Shown here in pieces: positions 55,301-64,000 of a stretch of DNA of 64,000 nt (positions within the stretch are counted from its first letter, which is position 1; every line of letters starts with the position of its first letter). A program made the position numbers and the translations under genes. This DNA comes from Amyelois transitella (lineage: Eukaryota > Arthropoda > Insecta > Lepidoptera > Pyralidae). Under the pieces are notes generated by a model. It was not told where the DNA came from, ran no database searches, and saw only the letters and a program-made list of their open reading frames with translations. Location of the stretch: assembly GCF_032362555.1 (NCBI RefSeq), contig NC_083531.1, positions 5,413,501-5,477,500 on the forward strand. The letters run 5' to 3'.

Positions 55301-55361
55301 TATCAGTCTCTTCAAGACTGTCGTCTCTGTCCACCCCGCAAGGGATATAGACGTGACCGTA
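55301..55361 (+). repeat. SINE 3' end abutting the zinc-finger stop codon
   Basis: Contains AAGACTGTCGTCTCTGTCC and CCCCGCAAGGGATATAG and ends within about 6 bp of the TGA (55367-55369, minus strand). It therefore forms the start of that gene's 3' UTR, antisense. Confidence 0.85.
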
Positions 55362-55366
55362 AGTAT

Positions 55367-58300
55367 TCAAGGTCCGGCGGTAACGGTGAAGTACACGTCG
55401 CAAGGCACCTGCGGCCGCGCCCACGCATCGAACATCGCCTGATCTTCTTTGACCACAGCATCCAGTTTCGGCTGGGGGATGGGCTCGGGAGGCGGTTTCA
55501 CCTGTAGAAAGTATAATTATTTTTGTTTATGCCTACATACATACATATGGTCACGTCTATATCCCTTGCGGGGTAGACAGAGCCAACAGTGTGGAAAAGA
55601 CTGAATGGCCGCCTTCAGCTTTTTGGCTTAATGATAGAATTGAGATTCGAATAGTATAGTAATAATAATAAATGCCTACTAACATAGTTATAAGTATACT
55701 AACATAATTAAAGTTATTTATTCCTACAGAAGAAAGAAGGAGAGAAATGATCAGTTGGAAATCACTATATTATTCAACATAAAATTAAGAACATCTAACA
55801 ATAAAAAATATTTTTGACATATCTCCAATAAACAACATCATGGCAACCGTTGCTATGGCGTATACCAAGAAGGTTGACTACACATACATACATACATAAC
55901 ATACATATGGTCACGTCTATATCCCTTGCGGGGTAGACAGAGCCAACAGTCTTGAAAAGACTGATTGGCCACGTTCAGCTATTTGGCTTAATGATAGAAT
56001 TGAGCTTCAAATAGTGACAGGTTGCTAGCCCATCGCCTAAAAAAGAATCCCAACTTTGTAAGCCTACACACCTGTATTTGTAGATATATGTGTAAAGATT
56101 TTAATTTATTGTCGTAAATAGACAAATCAACAGTTCGGATTCGAAAAAGGGAAGATTTTATAGCGATTTGGATTAATCGCGAGTTGGACCTATAGAAACT
56201 TGGATTAATCGCAAGTTGGACCTATAGCGACTTGGATTACTCACGACTTGGACCTATAGAGACTTGGATTAATCGCAAGTTGGACCTATAGCGACTTGGA
56301 TTACTCACGACTTGGACCTATAGAGACTTGGATTAATCGCAAGTTGGACCTATAGCGACTTGGATTACTCACGACTTGGACCTATAGAGACTTGGATTAA
56401 TCGCAAGTTGGACCTATAGCGACTTGGATTACTCACGACTTGGACCTATAGAGACTTGGATTAATCGCAAGTTGGACCTATAGCGACTTGGATTACTCAC
56501 GACTTGGACCTATAGAGACTTGGATTAATCGCAAGTTGGACCTATAGAGACTAGGATTAATCACGACTTGGACCCATAGAGACTTGGATTAATCACGACT
56601 TGGATCTATAGAGACTTGGATTAATCGCGAGTTGGACCTATAGAGACTTGGATTAATCTCAAGTTGGACCTATAGAGACTTGGATTAATCGCGAGTTGGA
56701 CCTATAGAAACTTGGATTAATCGCAAGTTGGACCTATAGCGACTTGGATTACTCACGACTTGGACCTATAGAGACTTGGATTAATCGCAAGTTGGACCTA
56801 TAGCGACTTGGATTACTCACGACTTGGACCTATAGAGACTTGGATTAATCGCAAGTTGGACCTATAGCGACTTGGATTACTCACGACTTGGACCTATAGA
56901 GACTTGGATTAATCGCAAGTTGGACCTATAGCGACTTGGATTACTCACGACTTGGACCTATAGAGACTTGGATTAATCGCAAGTTGGACCTATAGCGACT
57001 TGGATTACTCACGACTTGGACCTATAGAGACTTGGATTAATCGCAAGTTGGACCTATAGCGACTTGGATTACTCACGACTTGGACCTATAGAGACTTGGA
57101 TTAATCGCAAGTTGGACCTATAGAGACTAGGATTAATCACGACTTGGACCCATAGAGACTTGGATTAATCACGACTTGGATCTATAGAGACTTGGATTAA
57201 TCGCGAGTTGGACCTATAGAGACTTGGATTAATCTCAAGTTGGACCTATAGAGACTTGGATTAATCGCGAGTTGGACCTATAGAGACATGGATTAAACAC
57301 GAATAACACATTTGTTGAACATTCAATCGGAGGTATTGTATATATATATATGTATACACTTACCTTGGCCTGCCTGGGCAGCTTGAGGTGCACGAGGTTG
57401 AGGTGCGTGCGCAGGGCGGTGCGCTGCGCGAAGCGGCGCGCGCACACGCCGCACGCGAACGGCTTCTCGCCCGTGTGCGTGCGCGCGTGGTTCTCCAGCA
57501 CGCTCTTGCCCTGCGCACAAGCAGATATTAATTGTCTACGATTGTCAATGTCATTGTCAAGAGAGATTTTTTTTACACCTTTTCGATTATTTCTTTGCTT
57601 TGCTTCTTTGCTGTGTCACTATTTGAATCTCAATTCTATCTTAAAGCCAAATAGCTGAACGTGGCCTATCAGTCTCTACAAGACTGTTGGCTCTGTCTAC
57701 CCCGCAAGGGATATAGACGTCATTGTATGTATGTATAGAATAAAACAGTTTGTGATGGCGTCATCATGCTACTGAATCTCGAATGTGTTTTATTACATAA
57801 ATTTCTATATGAAACAGATAGAGTAGAATACATACATATACATCAAATCACGCCTTTTTACCCGGAGGGGTAGGCAGAGACTACCTCTTTCCACTTGCCA
57901 CGATCTCTGCACACTTGCTTCGCTTCATCCACATTCATAACTGTCTTCATGCAAGCCCGGCGGTTTCGGGTATATATATGTGTATTGTATGTGTGTGTGT
58001 ATGTAACGCGACATACCCGGAACGCCTTCCCGCAGGTGTCGCAAATGTGCCGCGGCGGAGGTCGCCGGCCCGCGTGCACGGCTAATGTGTGTTTAGCTGA
58101 AATTATATAAATATAAATATAAATAAATATATACGGGACAAATTACACAGATCGAGTTAGCCTCGAAGTAAGTTCGAGACTTGTGTTACGAGATACCAAC
58201 TCAACGATACTATATTTTATAATAAATACTTATATAGATAAACATCCAAGACCCAGGCCAATCAGAAAAAGTTCTTTTCTCATCATGCCCCGGCCGGGAT

Positions 58301-61300
58301 TCGAACCCAATTATACATTATTTATTCATTTTAAACTCTATCATACATAGTACATAAAATCACGTCTATATCCCTTGCGGGGTAGACAGAGCCAACAGTC
58401 TTGAAAAGACTGAATGGCCACGTTCAGCTATTTGGCTTAATGATAGAATTGAGATTCAAATAGTGACAGGTTACTAGCCCATCGCCTAAAAAAGAATCCC
58501 AAGTTTGTAAGCCTATCCCTTAGTCGCCTTTTACGACATCCATGGGAAAGAGATGGAGCGGTCCTATTCTTTTTTGTATTGGTGCCGGGAACCACACGGC
58601 ACAGAGAGAGAAAAGATAATGAAAAAAATACCAAATGTTTCATTTGCATACATATAATCACGTCTTGAAAGACTGTAGCCAGAGCCTACGGTCTTGAAAA
58701 GACTGGTATATCACGTTCAGCTGCTTAATGATAGAATTGGGATTCAAATAGTGACAGGTCGGTAATATGTTTGTAAGTATGTGTGTATTAATGTATGTAA
58801 TAAGTATATATGCGTGTATTAATGTATGCAATAAGTATTTATGCGTGTATTAATGTATGCAATAAGTCTGTATGCGTGTATTAATGTATGTAATAAGTAC
58901 GTATGCGTGTATTAATGTATGCAATAAGTACGTATGCGTGTATTAATGTATGCAATAAGTCTGTATGCGTGTATTAATGTATGTAATAAGTATATATGTG
59001 TGTATTAATGCATGTAATAAGTATGTATGCGTGTATTAATGTATGTAATAAGGATGAATGCGTGTATTAATGTATTCAATAAGTCTGTATGCGTGTATTA
59101 ATGTATGTAATAAGTATATATGTGTGTATTTGACGGCCTCTGTGGTTCAGCGGTAGTACGCTTGTCTGTGACACCGGAGGTCCCGGGTTCGAATCCCGGT
59201 CAAGGCATGATGAGAAAAGAACTTTTTCTGATTGTCCTGGGTCTTGGATGTTTATCTATATAAGTATTTATTATAAAATATAGTATCGTTGAGTTGGTAT
59301 CTCGTAACACAAGTTTCGAACTTACTTCGAGGCTAACTCAATCAGTGTAATTTGTCCCGTATATATTTATTTATTTATTTATTTATTATTTAATGTATGC
59401 AATAAGTCTGTATGCGTGCATTAATGTATGTAATAAGTATGTATGCGTGTATTAATGTATGTAATAAGTATGTATGCGTGTATTAATGTATGCAATAAGT
59501 GTGTATGCGTGTATTAATGTATGCAATAAGTATGTATGCGTGTATTAATGTATGTTAGTATGTATGTATGTATGATTTAAAGTAACGAACAAACAAGCCG
59601 ACCGAGCGAGCTCCTGGAGGCGAGCGCGGCGGGGCACACGGCGCAGCGGTGCGCGCGCACGCCCTCGTGCTGCACCAGCGCGTGCTGGCGCAGCGCCCGC
59701 TCGCTCTCGAAGCGCTTGTCGCAGCGGGTGCAGGCGTATCTTCAAATGTGTAGAGACGATATATATCATGACATAGTATAAAACGAAGTCGCTTTCACTG
59801 TCCCTATGTATGCTTAAATCTTTAAAACTACGCACAGGATTTTGATGCGGTTTTTTTTTCAATAGGTAGGGTGATTCAAGAGGATGGTTTATATGTATAA
59901 CTAGAGGCCGCCCGCGACTTCGTCCGCATGGAAACCCTATCAATCCCGCGGGAACTCTGGGATAAAAAGTAGCCTATGTGTTATTCTGGGTCTTCAGCTA
60001 CCTACATACCAAATTTCATGGTAATCGGTTCAGTAGTTTTTGCGTGAAAGAGTAACAAACATCCATACAAACTTTCGCCTTTATAATAGTAGTAGGATAA
60101 AATCCATTAAATAGTGGAGAAATACTGATATTTTTGAGGTTTCTAATGTGATGTCGTTAATTATCAATTTTTTTTCCGCTTACATTTCATTTTCCCTTTT
60201 TTTTGGCATTTACTTTTCACCATCAGCATTGCACCCATGCGAAGACGGGGCGGGTCACTAGTATATATATATATATATATATAACCGAATCTTTAACCTT
60301 TTATTACATAACTAGCTGTGCCCGCGACTTCGTCAACGTGGAATAGTTATTTCGGGCATCATTGAAGCCCTCAAGGATGAATAATTTATAAATATATAAA
60401 TTACTTAAAAATTATTTATATGGCAAAACAACGTTTGCCGGATCTACGTTTAAATAAATACTCACTTGAGTGACTGTTTGTCTTTGTGTTTCAGACTCTT
60501 CTGTAGATGTTGTCTCAAATTGTGCGCAGATTTGAATCTGAAATTAATTGATACATACATACATACATACAAGAGCAGTGTGGTTATCAGCACCAATAAA
60601 AAAAATAGAATATGCCTACTCCATTCCGTTCTCTTGGATGTTGTAAGTAGCGACTAAGGAATAGGCATATTATAAACTTGTGATTTGTCTTTTAGGCGAC
60701 GGGCTAGCAACCTGTCACTATTTAATCTCGATTCTATCATTAAGCCAAACAGCTGAACGTGGCCTATCATTCTTTTGAAGACTGTCGGCTCTGTCTACCC
60801 CGTATTGGATATGAATAAATAAATAAATATATACGGGACAAATGACACAGATTGAGTTAGCCTCGAAGTAAGTTCGAGACTTGTGTTACGAGATACTAAC
60901 TCAACGATACTATATTTCATAATAAATACTTATATAGATAAACATCCAAGACCCAGGCCAATCAGAAAAACTTTTCTCATCATGCCCTGACCGGGATTCG
61001 AACCCGGGACCTCCGGTGTCACAGACAAGCGCACTACCGCTGCGCCACAGATGCCGTCGAATGTATGTATTTATATTTCTTTAATAAAATAAAATGTTTA
61101 TTTATATCATTAGTATGGATTAAGCTAAACATCTGAACGTGGCCTATCATTCTTTTCAAGACTGTCGGCTCTGTCTACCCCGCAACGCATATAGACGTGA
61201 TCACATGTACGTATTACGTATCACGTCTATATCCCATGCGGGGTAGACAGACAGACAGAGAGCCAACAACAACAGCTGAACGTGGCCTATCATTCTTTCC

Positions 61301-62423
61301 ACGAGAATGTCGGCACTGTCTACCCCGCATGTACAGTACTACCACTTTAATAAGTTACACCGATGTGCCTGCGCAGAAATCAATTTTTGTCATGTCAATA
61401 TCAATCAAAACCGTTCGCTATTGGCTAATTGCGTACGCGCCATGTCTGGAGTTCGCAGGAGCGCGGCAGTCGGCAATGAGCGAGATACACGACTCCTGCT
61501 GTTTTGTGATTTAAAATCCTATGTCAGTAGCAATAAGTTCGCTATTTCACTGACGTTTTCATTCGGCCAGATTCGGCGGTCGGTTGCACTATTCTGCGCC
61601 GCCGAACAATGCCGATGTGACGTGATGTGATTTGAGATCCCAATATCAACTAAAACTGGCAACTGGAGGTCATAAGACTGCTATGCTTGGCAAGAGTGTG
61701 ATTGGTATGGCTCCTATTATTTTTAACAAATTACCGGATTATCTAAAAAAATTGGACATAGTAACATTTAAAAAGGAAATAAAATTATTACTAACTGATA
61801 AGTGCTATTATAGCGTCAATGACTTTTTAAAAGATATTGTGACATAATTATTATATTTTATTTTTATTAAATATTAATTGATGACATTATTGCTAAATAT
61901 ATATTATTTTTAAGTAAGTATAAATTAAGGCGAAATTTTGATTTTTAATTTATTATTGAATGATTTAAATTCAAAATGAAAAAAATTATCTGACTGAATT
62001 ATTGTACGTCTTGTGAAGACAGATCACAGTGACACGAACTGTTTTGTATCATCTTTTCTACCTGTGTTTCCGCAATAAAGAGATTTGATTTGATTTGATG
62101 TGACTTATAAAAGCGGTAGACCTGTACCGGTAATGTCTCACCTGACGTCGCACTCGACGCAGTAGTAATCCTTGGCGTCGGAGTGCTTGACCTGATGATG
62201 CTTCATCTGCGTCCTCGTCCTGAACCGCGCGCCGCACGCGGAGCACTCGTAGTTCTTGATGCCTTCGTGGATCCTGTGGGGGGGGGGGGGGGGGATGGAA
62301 TAGATAGAATGTTTGTATGTGTGTATGTTTGTGTATGTATGTGTGTGTGTATGTATGTATGTGTGTGTGTATGTATGTATGTATGTGTGTATGTATGTAT
62401 GTGTGTGTGTATGTATGTATGTA

Positions 62424-62454
<31 letters not shown>

Positions 62455-63737
62455 GTGTGTATGTATGTATGTGTGTGTGTATGTATGTATGTGTGTATGG
62501 ATGTATGTATGTGTGTATGTATGAATGTGTGTATGTATGTATGTGTGTATGTATGTTTGTATTTAGGTGTGTATATGTACTTGTATCTAGGCGACACACC
62601 ACACGATGTCGTGTCGGAGGTTGTACATATGCAATATACAACCTCCGACACGACATCGTGTGTCGCGCGGTTCCCCAGGCGTCACACCAGCTGGCGGAAG
62701 ATCTTCCCTTCGGTGGCGGTTGTAGTATAAAGTGCTTTTAACCACACTATCCAGGGTGCCGTGTGGTTCCCAGCACCAATACAAAAAATAATAGGACCAC
62801 ACACCATCTCTTTCCCATTGATGTCGTAAAAGGTGACTAAGGGATAGGCTTACAAACTTGGGATTCTTTTCTAGGCGATGGGCTAGTAACCTGTCACTAT
62901 TTGAATCTCAATTCTATAATTTAGCCAAACAGCTGAACGTGGCCTATCAGTCTTTTCAAGACTGTCGTCTCTGTCTACCCCGCAAGGGATATAGACGTGA
63001 CCATATGTATGTATGTATGTAGATCGAATACATACATACATTAAATCACGCCTTTTTACCCGGAGTGGTAGGCAGAGACTACACCTATCTATCTAAGTAT
63101 TTATCACTACATAGTATAAAACAAAGTCGCTATTTTAGTCTGTTTGTCTGTATGCTTAAATCTTTAAAATTACGCAACGGATTTTGATGCGGTTTTTTGT
63201 AACAGGTAGAGTGATTCAAGAGGAAGGTTTTTATGTATAATTTTTCCGAATTTTGCACCCGTGCGAAGCCGGGGCGGGTCGCTAGTTATAAAATAAGACG
63301 CAAGGGATATAGACGTGACCATAATTATGTATGTACTAGAGGCCGCCCGCGACTTCGTCCGCATGGAAACCCTATCAATCCCGCGGGAACTCTGGGATAA
63401 AAAGTAGCCTATGTGTTATTCTGGGTCTTCAGCTACCTACATACCAAATTTCATGGTAATCGGTTCAGTAGTTTTTGCGTGAAAGAGTAACAAACATCCA
63501 TACAAACTTTCGCCTTTATAATAGTAGTAGGATATATGTATCCACGGTCAAAAGCGCACCCCGGGCTCCTCTCCAGAGCGGTGAGGCTGAGACCTGGACT
63601 AAAGCTGAAAGTGGAAGACTCACTGTTGATGTTCAGCCAAGGAGTCTTTGTTGACGAAGGTCTTCCCGCACTGCTCACACTTCGGCCGGTCACCGCTGTG
63701 GTGATTCCTCATGTGGCCTCTGTGAGTTTTATTGTTG
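55367..63737 (-). CDS. C2H2 zinc-finger protein, 3' part of gene (7 exons seen, 5' end outside window)
   Basis: Exons in transcript order: 63624-63737, 62142-62273, 60466-60537, 59603-59739, 58017-58096, 57364-57510, 55367-55501, encoding the last roughly 271 residues. Joined exons give the end of one finger ([10 protein letters not shown]) and then seven complete fingers starting CEQC, CSAC, CVEC, CTRC, CAVC, CDTC and CGVC. Several fingers are split by introns, and the C/H pairs are restored only by splicing, which supports the joins. One TGEKPF linker is present. The CVEC finger has an unusually long His-His spacing (HLQKSLKH). The protein ends with a Pro-rich tail and TVTAGP. The donor at 59602-59601 (GTCGGC) is weak. 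Its introns hold the satellite arrays, and its stop codon abuts a SINE. Probably a nuclear DNA-binding regulator; more fingers are expected past 64000. Confidence 0.88.
55533..56068 (-). repeat. Two SINE-like repeats around a shared 150-bp repeat
   Basis: Copies at 55533-55655 and 55890-56068. Between them (about 55720-55880) lies an inverse copy of sequence also found at 40195-40375. The first tail lies 30 bp from the acceptor of the last zinc-finger exon. Confidence 0.8.
56153..57290 (+). repeat. 32-bp satellite with higher-order structure
   Basis: About 35 monomers of 32 bp built on GACTTGGATTAATCGC and AAGTTGGACCTATAG. Two variants alternate (TTAATCGCAAGTTGG and TTACTCACGACTTGG) to make 64-bp dimers. 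A larger unit repeats from 56181 to 56693 (512 bp) and on to 57269 (576 bp). It lies wholly within the last intron of the minus-strand zinc-finger gene. Confidence 0.95.
57605..57736 (+). repeat. SINE-like 3' half
   Basis: From GTCACTATTTGAATCTC to the TATG tail. Confidence 0.85.
57833..57978 (-). mobile_element. RTE-like LINE 3' fragment
   Basis: About 145 bp in the intron of the minus-strand zinc-finger gene, 38 bp from the donor of the exon 58017-58096, sense with the gene. Confidence 0.85.
58118..58308 (-). repeat. tRNA-headed SINE, partial
   Basis: Inverse copy cut within the B box (GGATTCGAACCC), in the zinc-finger intron after exon 58017-58096 in genome order. Confidence 0.85.
58345..58760 (-). 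repeat. Two SINE-like repeats next to a minisatellite
   Basis: Full copy 58345-58605 and a shorter diverged copy 58645-58760; the 31-bp array begins right after. Confidence 0.85.
58765..59570 (+). repeat. 31-bp minisatellite interrupted by a SINE
   Basis: Units of GTATGCGTGTATTAATGTAT plus GCAATAAGT, about twelve before and six after the tRNA-headed SINE at 59142-59392. Confidence 0.92.
59142..59392 (+). repeat. tRNA-headed SINE, full length, inside a minisatellite
   Basis: The head is tRNA-like with internal pol III promoter boxes: A box TGGTTCAGCGGTAG and B box GGTTCGAATCCCG. The body has ACTTTTTCTGATTG and GTATCTCGTAACACAAG, and it ends in TTTA repeats. It splits the 31-bp array, so the flanks join as gtatt plus aatgtatg. 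This is the best reference copy. Confidence 0.92.
59763..60097. mobile_element. Adjacent Helitron-like elements, families A and C
   Basis: Forward family A part (CATAGTATAAAACGAAGTCG, about 59763-59898) runs directly into an inverse family C element (59900-60097). Family A's hairpin end was lost at the junction. Confidence 0.8.
60575..61207 (+). repeat. SINE-like repeats flanking a tRNA-headed SINE
   Basis: Forward copies at 60575-60810 and 61105-61207 with the inverse tRNA-headed SINE (60812-61058) between them. Confidence 0.8.
60812..61058 (-). repeat. tRNA-headed SINE, full length
   Basis: Inverse copy from ATAAATA tail to the GCGCCACAGATGCCG head, with B box CGGGATTCGAACCCGGG. Confidence 0.92.
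61625..62100 (+). mobile_element. CR1/L2-like LINE 3' end
   Basis: A frame at 61632-61847 encodes a peptide with [16 protein letters not shown] and [20 protein letters not shown]. This is the typical C-terminus of CR1/Jockey-group reverse transcriptase polyproteins (N-K-L-P then F-K-K-x-L-K-x-x-L). An AT-rich 3' UTR follows, with AATAAA and a GATTT-repeat tail at about 62080-62098. Clade assignment is tentative. It lies in an intron of the second zinc-finger gene, antisense. Confidence 0.65.
62278..62565 (+). repeat. Poly-G tract and TATG/TGTG microsatellite
   Basis: A run of about 17 G (62278-62294), then about 250 bp of mixed TATG and TGTG repeats. On the coding (minus) strand the C tract lies 4 bases upstream of the acceptor of exon 62142-62273 and acts as its polypyrimidine tract. 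Confidence 0.95.
62600..62662. repeat. Perfect 26-bp inverted repeat
   Basis: Arms 62600-62625 and 62637-62662 (CACACGATGTCGTG start), 11-base spacer. It lies in a zinc-finger intron next to the TATG microsatellite. Confidence 0.95.
62754..63020 (+). repeat. SINE-like repeat (RTE-type tail), full length
   Basis: Complete forward copy, GTGCCGTGTGGTTCCC to a TATG tail, followed directly by an inverse LINE tail (63027-63085). Confidence 0.9.
63114..63286 (+). mobile_element. Helitron-like element, family A, intact ends
   Basis: Starts TCACTACATAGTATAAAAC and ends with hairpin CCCGTGCGAAGCCGGGGCGG, then GTCGCTAGT. It resembles the short Lep1-type Helitrons known from Lepidoptera (recalled, not checked). 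Confidence 0.85.
63335..63532 (-). mobile_element. Helitron-like element, family C
   Basis: Inverse copy with intact CTAGT and TCCTAC ends. Confidence 0.87.
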
Positions 63738-63808
63738 CTGTAACGAAACATTTTGAAGAAAAATAATTATAAATTTTTGTTTTAATAAATAATAAATACA
63801 TATATATG

Positions 63809-64000
63809 TATACTAATAATTATTATAAAGTTGAAGAGTTTGTTTGTTTGAAAGCGCTTATCTCAGGAACAACTGGTTCGAATTGAATTTTTTTTTTTTT
63901 GTGTTGAATAGACCATTTATCGAGGAAGGCTTTAGGCTATAAAAAACATCACGCTGCAACTATTAGGAGCGAAGAAATAATGGAAAATGTGAAAAAAACA
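63809..64000 (+). mobile_element. Helitron-like element, family B, cut by window edge
   Basis: Starts near TACTAATAATTATTATAAAG and continues to the end of the window (GGAGCGAAGAAATAATGG). Confidence 0.82.

Noticed and set aside
56153..57290. CRISPR array
   Set aside because: Repeats are directly adjacent 32-bp monomers without unique spacers, in a eukaryotic intron; this is a satellite.
59142..59216. tRNA gene
   Set aside because: A and B boxes are present, but the segment is the head of a dispersed SINE, with the SINE body and TTTA tail attached; the same applies at 61.0, 10.6, 18.7, 11.6, 3.1 and 30.1 kb.
62058..62741. Long open frames on both strands encoding Tyr-Ile-His-Thr or Met-Tyr-Val-Cys repeats
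   Set aside because: They are translations of the TATG/TGTG microsatellite, which lacks stops in several frames. Only the short zinc-finger exon at 62142-62273 is real.

Overview
The window looks like nuclear DNA of a lepidopteran insect (moth or butterfly); I infer this, no marker gene proves it. The support is: small spliced insect-type exons in long AT-rich introns; very many short Helitron-like elements ending in CTAGT; a tRNA-derived SINE; and a reverse-transcriptase LINE (RTE-like) whose TATG-repeat tail also ends a very abundant SINE-like repeat. No bacterial, organellar or viral gene is visible. I joined exons by hand, and reading phase is conserved across every junction of the five spliced genes.

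Six protein-coding genes are supported. (1) 4997-11272, minus: six exons, 332 aa, acidic/charged protein of unknown function made of two copies of one module. (2) 17030-28171, plus: eleven exons, ZPR1 zinc-finger protein, 445 aa. (3) 28861-29982, plus: two exons, RBM48, an RRM protein of the minor spliceosome, 319 aa. (4) 31292-42292, minus: twelve exons, a complete but divergent beta-tubulin, 451 aa. (5) 45409-46899, plus: one coding exon, ten C2H2 fingers plus an AT-hook-like motif and an acidic tail, 496 aa. (6) 55367-63737, minus: the 3' seven exons of a second C2H2 zinc-finger gene whose 5' end lies beyond the right edge.

Most of the rest is transposon sequence. I recognise: the RTE-like LINE (one copy with a 655-codon open frame at 7278-9245 and about fifteen 3' fragments); more than forty copies of a roughly 260-bp SINE-like repeat sharing the LINE's 3' end; about ten copies of a tRNA-headed SINE ending in TTTA repeats; four short Helitron-like families; several MITE-like elements; a CR1/L2-like LINE tail at about 61.6-62.1 kb; and at least three unclassified interspersed repeats. 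There are four tandem arrays: about 31 bp in a ZPR1 intron; a 32-bp satellite with 64-bp and 512/576-bp higher-order structure in the zinc-finger intron at 56.2-57.3 kb; a 31-bp array split by a SINE at 58.8-59.6 kb; and a TATG microsatellite next to a G tract at 62.3 kb.

The most unusual patterns are: the shared 3' end of LINE and SINE; the way retroelement 3' tails repeatedly stop within a few to a few tens of bases of exon edges; nested insertions with clean target duplications and, twice, an uninterrupted sister copy in the same window; and several perfect long-armed hairpins. I found no convincing new multi-gene system. Genes 1-6 appear to be independent housekeeping or regulatory genes, not a functional cluster.
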